This document shows positions 38,455-47,869 of a stretch of 64,000 nt of DNA, piece after piece (position 1 is the first letter of the stretch; every line of letters starts with the position of its first letter). The DNA lies in NCBI GenBank assembly GCA_008690995.1, contig VRMN01000008.1:310001-374000 (forward strand), given 5' to 3'. Made by a program: the position numbers and the translations under genes. The DNA comes from Porphyridium purpureum (lineage: Eukaryota > Rhodophyta > Bangiophyceae > Porphyridiales > Porphyridiaceae). The notes beneath the pieces were generated by a model, which did not search any database, was not told the DNA's origin, and saw only the letters and a program-made list of their open reading frames with translations.

Positions 38455-41400
38455 TTATTGGTCGGGCGAATGCTTGATCGGTGCCGTGCTGAGATGAACT
38501 GGATGGACGAGCCGTCCGTCTCTGTAGAATGTTAGCCACATGGACTCCCGGGTGCCCTGCTTGGTCAAGGAGTCTGCTATGTTGTCCGGAGCACGAATGT
38601 GTGACAGATCCGTGACGGCATTCTCGCGCACAGCATCACGTAGAATGGTAACGTCGATCATCAAACGCTTCTCCTGAATGGTACGACAACGATGGACAGT
38701 GTCAAAGATTGACTGCAAATCGGTAAAGAGCCGAATCGGTATCGGCACATTATAAATGGGCAACAACGAGTCGCGAAGCGCAAGAACAAAGTCAAGGCAA
38801 TCGGACAGCGCATAAATTTCAGCGGCAAGAACGGAGCGAACGACGCGAGTTGACTTGAACGATCGCGCTTGCAGAAAATGGGCCAGACCCGTGGCGTCGC
38901 GCAAGAAAATAGTCCACCCGAGACGGCTGCGCAACGTGTCGTCAACAGAAAAGGCCGCATCTGCGTATGCACATAGTTCTAGCGAGTTTGCAAGAGGAAT
39001 AAACGGCAAGGCGAAGTTGCGAGTATCCATAAGCTTGCGACGAATGGTAGAAAGCCAACCAGCGTTATCGACTTTGTCTGGTACTGCGGTGTACAAATCT
39101 GGTCGGGACAGCGACGCTAGCCAGCGAAATTTGCCGCGAACCTGAGGCAACGGTAATGTTGTCAAATCACATGATAAAAGGCTGTCGACGAAGGCTGTGG
39201 ACGAGATGCGAATAGGATTGGATAGTACGACACAACCATTGAAGTTCATGGGCGGACTTTCCACAGCGGACATGACAAAAGCTTCCAAGACTTGTTGAAG
39301 GTCGTGGACAAATTGGTCAGTGCCGCAGTATATAAGATTGTCGCTCAGGACGCCAACTAGGCCAAAAGAAGAATAGAAGAAGCACATGTCAAGGGGCGAA
39401 ACACTCAAATGCAAAGTACATAGAGCATCATGGATAGTAAACCACCAGTATGTACCAGCTTCCGTGAGGCCATACAGTGGCTTCAACAGCTTCAAATAGA
39501 TTCGCGACCCCGAACACGGCGAGGATATTGCTGTGGCAAATAAATTGCTGAGCGGTGACCGCAAAACAAGGAAGATAGGACGCCGCAGCGCGCTCGAACT
39601 CTGCACGTACGCCTTCTTCGCATCAATTGTAAACAGCTGCCAGCCGCGGTTGGCTGCGATACTAAGAATGACACGGAAGCCCCACATGGATAGCATTGGG
39701 CTCTCAACGACGATATTCTTCTTGTCTGGATCCAAGTTGCCAAGCGCAACAAGTCTGGATTTTGGAATCGGATTGGCAGTTTCCGCATTTTTGAAAACAC
39801 GAACCATGGACGCTGGTAGGATAATTGCACATTCGGCAATTTTGTCCGCACGCTCAAAAACGCCACGAGAATAAAGCCACTTGAGTTCTTCCATGTCGCT
39901 GTTGTAAAACTGCTCTCGTAAGGCTGTGTTGGAGCGAAATTCAGCCGCGGTGACAGGTCGTGTTAGTAGCGCGGACGTTGATATGTGATCATCTGAGATG
40001 TAGCGTCTGACGTGATTCACATGATAATGTCGCACCGAGCCTGTTGGCGGCATACAAATACCGACCGAATTGCCAGATACGGAACTGCATAGATAAGGGC
40101 CTTCGTAGCGTGTGTACTTGCGGCCCCTTTTGGTAGATTCGCGAGCCACAAGAACGAAGGCCCCTGGCTCAGGGTAAAGATCGTCTGAAGGCGTGGCGGC
40201 TTGATGCCGTCGTCGCAGTGCCGTATTCAAATAGGATTTCGCAATGTGTTCTTCGAAGCTTCTGCGAGCGATGAGGATTGCACGAATGCGTTGCGCTTGC
40301 GAAGGAACGGACTCAACTGACGCGATGAGAAGGCGCGGCAGTGTTCCAAAAACCATCAAGCACGGAGGAATAGACGAATGGCTGGGAGAGCTGTTGGCAA
40401 TGAGAAAGCACTGCGAAAGAGCTTCGTCGTCATCCGCGTCAACATCAGCTTCCACAATCTTGTCATACATGTCACGAATGATTCCATGCGCGCGTTCGAC
40501 GCGACCGATACTATGATGACCTTCGATGGGCTGCACAGCCACATGCACAGAATAAGCCGACGCTAGAGACTTGAATTCGGCGCTATCGTACGTTGAGCCG
40601 GCGTCGACTTTGATGATGTGCGGATAGCCAGTGTACGCAGTTGCCCAACACAAAGTAAACATTTCCCATAGCGCCCGCGCGGTACAATCTTCTGGCATCC
40701 ACTGCCCAACCTGGAACCTCGTGCTTTCGCATATGATATGCATGACCGCGCGCTGACGTTGTGTCGACGATTGAAGGAGTGAGAAGTGATCCATAACCAC
40801 TGTATGATTGAAAACTACATCAACAGAAGCGGACAATTGGAAATGACGCGGTGCTCGAGCAAATCGTTGACATATGTGGCAGGACTTGGTCAGTTCGCGA
40901 AGAGAGTTGATATCATCATTGGATAGCGGAGCGTCAGCCACATCAAAAATGTGTGCCAGACGGTCCGCCGACGCGTGTGCAAACTTGCGATGAATTTTCC
41001 GAAGCTCGGCGTATGTCAATAATACATTGGACACATGTTCAAAGTCCGGTACCAGAAAAAGACGGCGAAGACGTCGAACTAATGGGTAGCGAACGCTTTC
41101 GAAAACCAGTGAATTGTCCAAGTTGTTCACGTAGCACCGAGCCGCATCCAAATCTTCTAAACCGAGGACCATCGGTGGCCAATTTGGATCAGTTTGACGA
41201 CGAGTATCCAGAACGTCAACATCAAAGGTTAAAATCAAATCAGATGTGATGGGAAGACGAGCAGTCCCGGAGCCCAGCGAATGCAGCAGACCGATGTCCA
41301 AAGAATGACTGTGGAATTTGGCCGAGCGTAAAGTAGTGCTCTGGTTTGCAACGCGACAAAATTCAAGCCATTGCGGAAGTGAACAGAAACTTTTCACTGC

Positions 41401-41505
41401 ACCTGTATCCACGCATATGCCCCAAAAGGACTTTCGCCATGATACGTTGATCGCACTGTGGCTGCGCATGATGCGCGCCGCATTATTTTGAAGTAAGGCC
41501 CACAT
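38455..41505 (-). CDS. Copia pol polyprotein
   Basis: About 1,016 codons. In order: an aspartic protease motif (VDTGA) near the start, the HHCC zinc-binding part of integrase (HRKFAHASADRL, CHICQRFA), the integrase core, a Copia-type reverse transcriptase (LFTIDAKKAYVQ, LKPLYGLTEAGTYWW) and RNase H near the end (ELCAYADAAFSVDD, SVLAAEIYALSDCLD). It lies in another frame from gag; the family is known to express pol through gag-pol read-through, frameshifting or separate initiation. Belongs to the mobile element at 37750-43427. Confidence 0.9.
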   Translation of the reverse strand: MWALLQNNAARIMRSHSAINVSWRKSFWGICVDTGAVKSFCSLPQWLEFCRVANQSTTLRSAKFHSHSLDIGLLHSLGSGTARLPITSDLILTFDVDVLDTRRQTDPNWPPMVLGLEDLDAARCYVNNLDNSLVFESVRYPLVRRLRRLFLVPDFEHVSNVLLTYAELRKIHRKFAHASADRLAHIFDVADAPLSNDDINSLRELTKSCHICQRFARAPRHFQLSASVDVVFNHTVVMDHFSLLQSSTQRQRAVMHIICESTRFQVGQWMPEDCTARALWEMFTLCWATAYTGYPHIIKVDAGSTYDSAEFKSLASAYSVHVAVQPIEGHHSIGRVERAHGIIRDMYDKIVEADVDADDDEALSQCFLIANSSPSHSSIPPCLMVFGTLPRLLIASVESVPSQAQRIRAILIARRSFEEHIAKSYLNTALRRRHQAATPSDDLYPEPGAFVLVARESTKRGRKYTRYEGPYLCSSVSGNSVGICMPPTGSVRHYHVNHVRRYISDDHISTSALLTRPVTAAEFRSNTALREQFYNSDMEELKWLYSRGVFERADKIAECAIILPASMVRVFKNAETANPIPKSRLVALGNLDPDKKNIVVESPMLSMWGFRVILSIAANRGWQLFTIDAKKAYVQSSSALRRPIFLVLRSPLSNLFATAISSPCSGSRIYLKLLKPLYGLTEAGTYWWFTIHDALCTLHLSVSPLDMCFFYSSFGLVGVLSDNLIYCGTDQFVHDLQQVLEAFVMSAVESPPMNFNGCVVLSNPIRISSTAFVDSLLSCDLTTLPLPQVRGKFRWLASLSRPDLYTAVPDKVDNAGWLSTIRRKLMDTRNFALPFIPLANSLELCAYADAAFSVDDTLRSRLGWTIFLRDATGLAHFLQARSFKSTRVVRSVLAAEIYALSDCLDFVLALRDSLLPIYNVPIPIRLFTDLQSIFDTVHRCRTIQEKRLMIDVTILRDAVRENAVTDLSHIRAPDNIADSLTKQGTRESMWLTFYRDGRLVHPVHLSTAPIKHSPDQ

Positions 41506-41540
41506 GTCGTAGTCCGAATATAGGGGTCCCGAATTGGTTA

Positions 41541-43118
41541 TCAGTTGTCCGGAACCCCGTGCTCTTCCCCCGAATCATTCTGTGCGTATGGGACGGGACC
41601 ATAAAACTCATCATCCTGTTGTGTGTCGTCCGGCGACTCAGTCGGTTCTTGTGCGGTCGATGGACAGTCATATTCGAAATCAAATGTCTGGAGGAGTGAA
41701 CGGACAGGCTGTGTTGCAAGCTGACGTTGCAGCTCTGGACGCAGAGGCGAAGGACACGCGCGAAAAAGATGACCGGGTTGATTGCAGTTAAGACATGCCC
41801 GACTGTCTGCATGATTTGCGCGACGGGAATCTTGATCACGTACATGACGTAGATCGCGAGCGAAAAGCGGGCGATTCGAAGTGGCGATCGGCCCTTCTAC
41901 GAGTTGTCGCGTGTTGGCAGCGTTGGCGTGGATTCTCCGATCGGAATTGTCGGTGCGTTGACGCGCACGCCTGTTCAAGCAGCCAGCGAGGTGTTCGTAT
42001 AGATCGTCGGCTTTGTCGAAATTCTTAAGAAGTACGCCGGATGCGAAGTGCTCGTCTTCAACTGCGTTGCGCAAGGCACGCAGAAGACGTTTGTCTCCGA
42101 GGTATTCGTCCGGTAAACAGTTTTGTGCATACTTCAGCACTCGATGATACAGAGTGTAAAGAATTGCTTTGGTCCGAGCCCCCCGCATGCGTACGACCAA
42201 GTCACTAAACTTTGTTGTTTCGAAATTGTGCATCATGTGTTCGTTGTATTCACCTGAAAACACCTTGTTGTCGAGAATTGCAAAAACATCTGAAATAGGT
42301 GCGTCATAACGCGCATTTTGCTGGTAGTGCTCCTTAATTGCGCCGCCCAAAGTAAGCCCAACGAGGAGCGGACGGTGCTCAGCGGCAACCTCCGCTCGCA
42401 CGAAAGAGAGCGCGAGTTCTTCTTTCCAAGCTCGATACGAAACTTTGTCAACGAACTCATCCATGTGGAAAATCATATCCGAGCGCACGAGTTTTGACAT
42501 ATCCGCCGCGCTCTGTGCCAATGTCCGACCGGTTGCGGGATTCGAACTGGTCAAGAGCGAAATAGCAGCCATGCCTGAGACCTCGCCGTCGCGTGATCCC
42601 GTGCGATGGTTGGATGGCGATGGCTCATCAGCTCGCACCGTGCTTCCTTGATCGATCGATGTGCTACGCGCGTTGTCATAAATTCGACGAAACTTCTCCT
42701 CTGTAGAAACGCGTGGATCCGTCGCACGGAATCCTGGAACTTCCGTATTCATTAAAAAGGAAACAAATTCTTCTCTGGCGAGGATTCCAGCGTTCATGAT
42801 GCTCGAAAATGGTAAGCGACGTACCATCTGCGTCATGAGAGCTACACCGTTGTACTGACGGAACATCGTGACAAATTCTTGCAGATCTTCTATGGCAAGT
42901 CTCTTCTCAAAGGAGAAACCGGATAAATCGATCGAAGCCAAAGCTGTCGTAATGGAAGTATCGGCAACACCCGCGGAGACCAGACGAACGTCCTCACGAT
43001 TTGTCTCTACGTTCACCTGTGTATCTTGATCCGGAAATTGCTCCGCTGCAGCGCCGATTCGACGGTCTCCGTCGCTACTGCCACCTGCGCCCGCGGTATT
43101 CCGCGTTGATCGCGTCAT
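41541..43118 (-). CDS. Copia gag protein
   Basis: 525 codons from ATG 43116-43118, 50 bp after the 5' LTR. A helical capsid-like region occupies the middle, and a CCHC zinc knuckle (CLNCNQPGHLFRAC) sits near the C-terminus. It packages element RNA in the cytoplasm in related Copia elements. Confidence 0.88.
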   Translation of the reverse strand: MTRSTRNTAGAGGSSDGDRRIGAAAEQFPDQDTQVNVETNREDVRLVSAGVADTSITTALASIDLSGFSFEKRLAIEDLQEFVTMFRQYNGVALMTQMVRRLPFSSIMNAGILAREEFVSFLMNTEVPGFRATDPRVSTEEKFRRIYDNARSTSIDQGSTVRADEPSPSNHRTGSRDGEVSGMAAISLLTSSNPATGRTLAQSAADMSKLVRSDMIFHMDEFVDKVSYRAWKEELALSFVRAEVAAEHRPLLVGLTLGGAIKEHYQQNARYDAPISDVFAILDNKVFSGEYNEHMMHNFETTKFSDLVVRMRGARTKAILYTLYHRVLKYAQNCLPDEYLGDKRLLRALRNAVEDEHFASGVLLKNFDKADDLYEHLAGCLNRRARQRTDNSDRRIHANAANTRQLVEGPIATSNRPLFARDLRHVRDQDSRRANHADSRACLNCNQPGHLFRACPSPLRPELQRQLATQPVRSLLQTFDFEYDCPSTAQEPTESPDDTQQDDEFYGPVPYAQNDSGEEHGVPDN

Positions 43119-43168
43119 CTGTCTTCAGCCACTTGTATTCTTTCACCGTTAGGAACGTAATTAGCTAA

Positions 43169-43427
43169 TGTCAATCCCTACGGATCCGAGAGCCGAGTTG
43201 CCAAGCTATCTCGGCGACCCAAGAAAGTTTTATGAACTCTTCTTCTTTTCTGTCGACTCTGTCTGTTTACTTTTTGACGGCTAGGCCGGCCGCGACTCGG
43301 CGTAGTTTTATACTAGGGCTAGCAGGGAGAGAGATGGAGACCCTCATCATAACCAAGTGGTTATATTGAGGGGGGCTGTACCCATGTGGGTACAGCGGTA
43401 GTTAATTAATTATTTAATTAATTGACA
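43169..43427 (-). repeat. Copia 5' LTR
   Basis: 259 bp, identical by eye to the left LTR. It would contain the element promoter. The sequence just inside it on the minus strand (TTAGCTAATTACGTTCCTAA) is where a primer-binding site is expected, but I cannot assign a tRNA. Confidence 0.93.
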
Positions 43428-43737
43428 TTGTAGGCTCTTTCTTCTTTGTCAACGGTGCCCTCTTTATTTTGGCTCACTCTAATCTAACACCTGTGGAACG
43501 TACTTTATATACCTTTCTGTCCAAAACGGTCCGCTCGAGAAAACGCCCCCTCAGGCGCAAAAAACTCTGCGTCCGTTCCCGTCACGACCCCCGGGACGGT
43601 CGCACAACCGAATCATTGTGGGCCACGACACTACTGTGCGCCCTCTTTCACGTCAGCAAGCTCTGGCGCGCCCTGTTCCTCATCAGCAGGTTCATTCGCG
43701 TGCGTTCGGCTCGACCCATTTGCACGAAGTTCACACA

Positions 43738-43881
43738 GTCCCTTATCCGTTTTGACCGCCACCACGTTTCCTTTTCCCGCACCTCATTCTTTTTATTGTA
43801 AAGGAGATCATTTTACTAGTAAAGCCTATTGAAAGATACTGTCCCTTATCCGTTTTGGTCTCTGTCACAAAAACCGGTTTT
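43738..43881. repeat. 17-bp direct repeat with two 12-bp palindromes
   Basis: GTCCCTTATCCGTTTTG occurs at 43738-43754 and again at 43841-43857, 103 bp apart. Between and after the copies lie the perfect palindromes TTTACTAGTAAA (43812-43823) and AAAACCGGTTTT (43870-43881). The role is unknown; the end of a small non-autonomous element or a regulatory cluster are both possible. Confidence 0.7.
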
Positions 43882-44612
43882 ACGGGGTTTTGTGCCCCGG
43901 AGAGACCGCGAAGGCGTAGGGAAGAACTGCTACACGTCAGGCAGTGGGCCCGCCACCACGGACGTGAGGTCGGTCTGCAGGAGGTGATCTTCAGAATCCC
44001 TTGCTGCTTATAAGGACAACAAACCCTTTTTAACTAAATATTCTTCACTACGCTCATCTCTGGTCCTCCTTTTTCTCCCGTCATTAGCTTGCGGGAGACG
44101 GAGTCCACTTTATATACTTCGCACGAGGTGACCGCTGTACGCCGGGCTGGCGTGGGACGAGATCCTGCGTGAGAACTATCTTGCGAGGCTCGGCATGATC
44201 CCGTGCCTGTCGACAGCCCGGAGAAGCGATGCGAGGTGCATCTCTTAGTACAGTGGCTTGGAAGAGTGAACTTTCTGACAGTCTCTGCTTCCAAATTTTT
44301 GAAGCGAGCGTCACGTCTGCAAAAAGTCGAGCTGCTTAAAACGTCACGGTACGCACCTTGGTCTTACTTTTCTGCCGTCCACTGGCCCTTGCGTTTGCTG
44401 CCAACTGTAAGTTTGTTCCTGCCGAACCTGCATTGCCAGAGTCCGACCTTTGCCTATGAATCCGAATGCCAAATAATGAGATTCTCGACATTTCATGCCG
44501 ACGCCGACCACCGCTTCTCTCTCTCTCGCACACATTGACTTCCTTCATCTGCGGGGCGTTGTCACGCCTTGACTCTGTTTGTACCTTGCATGCAGGTTTT
44601 ACGTTTGAGTAA

Positions 44613-44936
44613 ATGGCTGTCGTCGACTTTAGAAAGATTACGAAGGGGTCGCCGCTTTTGCTTAATCCTGTCACGCTTTCTTGCTATCCGTCGAAAAGCT
44701 ACAGTAGCCAGCCATGCCGGTTCTTCGTTTGCGATAGAATTCTATCTGCAGCTACAGCGCTAAATGATCTCGACGCACAAAGGGTCGAAGAGCCTAATTA
44801 TACGGCTGTGAAATCAAAGCTTTCGCCCAAAATCCTACTCGTGACAATCATGGAAACCCCCTCCTCTTGCTGCCGGTGCTGTGTTCGCCGCTGTGCGCGT
44901 GCGTCTCGCTCTTCATTTATCCCTTTCGTATATTAG
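44613..44936 (+). CDS. Small open frame of unknown status
   Basis: 107 codons from ATG 44613 (MAVVDFRKITKGSPLLLNP). The first 75 residues have a balanced composition, while the end is a Cys/Arg/Ser-rich string that looks random. No family recognised. It could be the first exon of a small gene or chance. Confidence 0.2.
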   Translation: MAVVDFRKITKGSPLLLNPVTLSCYPSKSYSSQPCRFFVCDRILSAATALNDLDAQRVEEPNYTAVKSKLSPKILLVTIMETPSSCCRCCVRRCARASRSSFIPFVY

Positions 44937-45433
44937 TCGCTCTCCCCGGTGGCGAACACGTACGGCTGCGTAAGAATAATCTATGTATCCGTCAGTCGCA
45001 GCTTCAAAAGTTTGTACTTTTCAATTCCAGGAATGTGCAGCAGCCGTGCAAGAGTTTCGAGTTGTTGATACTATAAACGCATGACCTCATCGCATGTTGT
45101 GCCATGCAGTGATGCCTCGCGCCCATCTCCAATCGTCACGCACAAGTCTGTCACAATCACAACTCGTTTTCTTGCAGCATTTGACGGCGTGAGGCACCCA
45201 ATGATTGTAAGACTCTTGCACCTGTTTTCGAGACCATGGTATGGTCCACTAGCAGTACCAATGGAGAGCGATGATCGAACCCACCCGAGACGTTCAATTA
45301 GTAGACTGCCCACGTGCTGCTGAGTCTGCATCCTACAGACGATTCACGCGAAGATGCGGACCAAGTTCGTAGCTTCTGTGGGCCTCCCGACGTGCGTTTC
45401 TGTTCATGGAGGAAGCTGCGGCTGCTGCCAAGC

Positions 45434-46045
45434 TTACTGACCGGAACTCGCGGCATCCGTCTTCTGCTCTGAACTTAACAGTGAGCGTAGTTCCGGTACT
45501 ATTTGGGACAGCACGGCTCTCTTGGCCCAGTACAAAAGCCGCAGTAATAACTTGACAGAAACAGATAGTACCGATAAGCACGAATAACCAGCGAAGAGCA
45601 GGATTTGCTCGACCAGCACGAGTATTCTTCGAACGTGGCGGTTGTTGATCAGCGCACAGAAAGCGCGCGAGATGGTGCGCGCCAGACGCATGACGGTTTC
45701 GCGAGCAGTAGCGTAAGCATCTATGATACATGCCATTACGCCTTGACGCTCGACAAGCGCGCCCGCGCTTTGCTCTGATACTCGGCGCATCGCGGCAGCG
45801 TCCCGCTGCACTAGTGCCACTATCGAGGTGCTTGCTGCATACCCCGGGTAAGAAGCGCCATACTGAATCTCACCAGAGCCGGACCGCGGCGCAGACCGAG
45901 ACTTTGGCGTTGCCAAGCCGTTTCCATCCGAGCCTGACTTCCGACCGGAACTTCGCTTCCTCCGCACTACCACGCGTTGCTGCGGGAGCACCAACGCCGA
46001 CGTGTTGTCAGCATCATCCTCATCCGCTCCCTTTGTCCACTCCAT
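45434..46045 (-). CDS. Small hypothetical membrane-associated protein
   Basis: 203 residues from ATG 46043-46045. A basic, serine/arginine-rich N-terminal third (VVVRRKRSSGRKSG) is followed by a helical middle and a long hydrophobic section (about 140-180, RRILVLVEQILLFAGYSCLSV then KLLLRLLYW) that could form one re-entrant or two short membrane helices. A polar tail follows. The shape loosely recalls small peroxisomal or reticulon-like membrane proteins, but I do not recognise a family. Supported as a gene by its proper ATG, composition and lack of an overlapping better frame. Confidence 0.5.
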   Translation of the reverse strand: MEWTKGADEDDADNTSALVLPQQRVVVRRKRSSGRKSGSDGNGLATPKSRSAPRSGSGEIQYGASYPGYAASTSIVALVQRDAAAMRRVSEQSAGALVERQGVMACIIDAYATARETVMRLARTISRAFCALINNRHVRRILVLVEQILLFAGYSCLSVLSVSVKLLLRLLYWAKRAVLSQIVPELRSLLSSEQKTDAASSGQ

Positions 46046-46470
46046 CCGCTCTGTCCAGATTCCCAGCGTTCGCAGTCGCCCAATCTGTTTTCACAGCCTG
46101 TCCACTCTGCACAAAGGCTCACTCCTCGGCGAGCGAAGGGGACGCCACGAGCAAGGCAGACGAGGACGTAGACGACGTCCACACAGCCTATTTCGCGCCT
46201 CCCGAACAGACTACGCAGTGAACGCACAAAGTGCTGTCGACAATGGAGAGCAGGGCTCAAACAGAAGACGCGGCGCAATCTCTTCCGCCTTGCAACCCTC
46301 CCCACACCACCACCTTGCCGTGATGTCACTCGCGCTCTCTCTCTCCCCCGCACACCCGCCACCCACGCTTTCACGCGGTCAACAAGTCACGCGCCAAACG
46401 AGCCGATTCGCCAGGTGTCTACCAAAAACACTCCGAAACATCACAAGTACTCTTTACTTGAAAAAATCCA

Positions 46471-46517
46471 CTGTACCTTATTCCGTTCAAGCCTTGCAAA
46501 AAGAGAATAAGGTACAG
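46471..46517. repeat. 13-bp perfect inverted repeat (hairpin)
   Basis: CTGTACCTTATTC at 46471-46483 and its exact complement GAATAAGGTACAG at 46505-46517, with a 21-base loop. It lies 118 bp past the stop of the uS14m gene and 426 bp before the start of the 45,434-46,045 gene, so it could act in either 3' end formation or a promoter. Confidence 0.75.
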
Positions 46518-46634
46518 CTCGAAAAAGATCGCTGTACATTTGAGTACACTTCGGATGCTGACCCTCGAGACAACCCTGCGAGCACATGGACTGCGACTTT
46601 GTGAAGCTCGGAAGAGGCTGTGGGATTCGTGGCC

Positions 46635-47207
46635 TCACACCGATTTGCGGCTTCGGATTCCCGGAAGTAGTCCCTTGTTCACGTACTCGCGCAGCACGAT
46701 GCGTGACACGCCCAGGTTTTTGTACACGGCGCGTTTTCTACCGGACATGATGCACGTCATCTTGACGCGCGAGAAGCACGAGTTGTGCGGCATCGCCGCA
46801 AGACGCTTGGTCGCCTCCGCGCGGACCAGGAGAGGCAGCGAGCGGTTGTGGACGATGCTGTTGAGCACCTTGCGCTTCATCTCGTGGTCACGGAACATCT
46901 TGCGCTTCTTCAGGTCCATAAAGTCCACACGCAGGTAATGGGCTTGCGGCGTCGCGACCGGCCGCAGCCCACCCATGGGTAACAGATCGGTGGGATGCAC
47001 TCTGTCTGCCGACTCACCATCTTCCCCTCTCTTCTTTCCCACAGCACCTGATGCGTGACGCACGCCCGGCGCCCCAACTCGCGAGCCGTCCAATGACCAT
47101 GCCATGCCGACAGGATTTGGCACATAGCCTGCGCCACGCATGTTCACTTTCCAATTTTCCCCGCACCGAGCCACCCACGCGAGGCGTTGCGCAAGTGACC
47201 TCAGCAT
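46635..47207 (-). CDS. MRPS14: Mitochondrial small-subunit ribosomal protein uS14m
   Basis: 190 residues from ATG 47205-47207. The first part (MLRSLAQRLAWVARCGENWK) is basic and lacks acidic residues until residue 14, fitting an organelle-targeting sequence. The last 100 residues are a classic S14 domain: DLKKRKMFRDHEMKRKVL, SLPLLVRAEATKRLAAMPHN, CIMSGRKRAVYKNLGVSR and REYVNKGLLPGI. uS14 binds the 3' domain of small-subunit rRNA in the head of the ribosome. Only one of the usual zinc cysteines is evident, as in zinc-free C-minus types. A plastid-encoded S14 normally exists in red algae, which favours the mitochondrion. Start chosen because upstream in-frame codons contain no ATG. Divergent with the YhbY gene, 116 bp apart. 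Confidence 0.88.
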   Translation of the reverse strand: MLRSLAQRLAWVARCGENWKVNMRGAGYVPNPVGMAWSLDGSRVGAPGVRHASGAVGKKRGEDGESADRVHPTDLLPMGGLRPVATPQAHYLRVDFMDLKKRKMFRDHEMKRKVLNSIVHNRSLPLLVRAEATKRLAAMPHNSCFSRVKMTCIMSGRKRAVYKNLGVSRIVLREYVNKGLLPGIRSRKSV

Positions 47208-47323
47208 CCTAATCGTCAGATCCGGCTTTCCAACTCTCGTTGGTTCCTCCCTCCCGGCTCCCCCTCGTGCATCAAACTGGTCGTCCAAATGTCGGAGGGC
47301 TGCAAGTCAGCAGAGGAGAAGAA
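47208..47323. promoter_or_regulatory. Compact divergent promoter, uS14m and YhbY genes
   Basis: Only 116 bp separate the two opposite start codons. Both products are predicted to serve ribosomes, so joint regulation is plausible (inference). Confidence 0.45.
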
Positions 47324-47869
47324 ATGCAGCAGGGCGCAATGGGCGTGCTGCTGTTCGTTGGCGGAAGCCATGTGTTCGGGCGGCACGAAGGACGCGTGCT
47401 CAGGCGATGCCGCGTGCCCGTACGGATGCAGAACGATGAGGGTTCACACGGGGAGGGTAGTGGGCCTGTGCCAAGCGGCACGCTCAGCTCCAAGCAAATG
47501 GCCTACCTCCGGTCGGTGGCCGGGATGTGGGAACAGAGCGGAAAGATGTCGCGTATGCGCATCGTCCCAGAGCGCATGAAAGACGCAGCCGTGCTGCAGG
47601 AGCTCCGTGGGCGCATGGCGGCGCACGAGCTGGTAAAAGTCAAATTTGATGTCGAAAAGCGCAAGCAGGCGATTGCTCTCGCAGACGAGCTCGCCGCCGC
47701 CCTTGGCGCGCATGTAGCGCACGTAGTGGGCCACAGCGCGCTGTTTGTTCTCCAAAAAGAGCAAGGCTCAGTTCTGGACCTCGAGACATGCTCAGGCCAC
47801 CAACTACCCGCTCCCGTGCGAGGCAAGCGGAAGAACAAGGCCAAGAACGCCGCCAAGCCGACGGGATAG
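47324..47869 (+). CDS. YhbY/CRM-domain RNA-binding protein
   Basis: 181 residues from ATG 47324; the frame is open upstream but lacks an ATG. A single CRM/YhbY domain lies about residues 50-150: LSSKQMAYLRSVAG, ERMKDAAVLQELRGRMAAHELVKVKFD, then ADELAAALGAHVAHVVGHSALF. The usual GxxG loop (normally a GKNG-type turn after the first helix) is not obvious here and reads MSRMRIVP. The tail is lysine-rich (RGKRKNKAKNAAKP). Bacterial YhbY binds pre-50S particles; plant CRM proteins act in organelle intron splicing and ribosome assembly. The neighbour uS14m suggests organelle ribosome assembly. The N-terminus could be a transit peptide but is not typical. Confidence 0.78.
   Translation: MQQGAMGVLLFVGGSHVFGRHEGRVLRRCRVPVRMQNDEGSHGEGSGPVPSGTLSSKQMAYLRSVAGMWEQSGKMSRMRIVPERMKDAAVLQELRGRMAAHELVKVKFDVEKRKQAIALADELAAALGAHVAHVVGHSALFVLQKEQGSVLDLETCSGHQLPAPVRGKRKNKAKNAAKPTG

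Larger units (their letters stand above)
37750..43427 (-). mobile_element. Copia-type LTR retrotransposon, looks whole and very young
   Basis: 5,678 bp bounded by two 259-bp LTRs and flanked by a 5-bp TTGTA duplication. Coding is on the minus strand, so the right LTR is the 5' LTR. Parts in order: 5' LTR, gag (41541-43118), pol (38455-41505) and 3' LTR. The order protease, integrase, reverse transcriptase, RNase H within pol is diagnostic of Copia (Pseudoviridae). The two LTRs look identical, so the insertion is recent on an evolutionary scale. It appears whole, with two long open frames and no obvious breaks. The pol sequence is divergent from plant Copia and probably belongs to one of the lineages found in algae (inference). 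Confidence 0.92.
43428..45433. other. 2-kb intergenic region right of the Copia element
   Basis: It opens with the second TTGTA duplication (43428-43432). It contains a 17-bp direct repeat with palindromes (43738-43881), and two short frames without family: 44613-44936 (plus) and 45071-45331 (minus, 86 codons). No tRNA or other RNA gene is visible. With the 36.4-37.7 kb stretch it forms the original repeat-rich spacer that received the Copia element. Confidence 0.45.

Noticed and set aside
45255-45331. GGGTTCGATC-like tRNA B-box on the minus strand
   Set aside because: The bases after it do not fit the B-box end, and no cloverleaf with a 7-bp acceptor stem can be drawn around it.
45071-45331. 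86-codon minus-strand frame with a proper ATG
   Set aside because: Fairly balanced composition but no family, no conserved motif and no clear promoter; too short to support from sequence alone.
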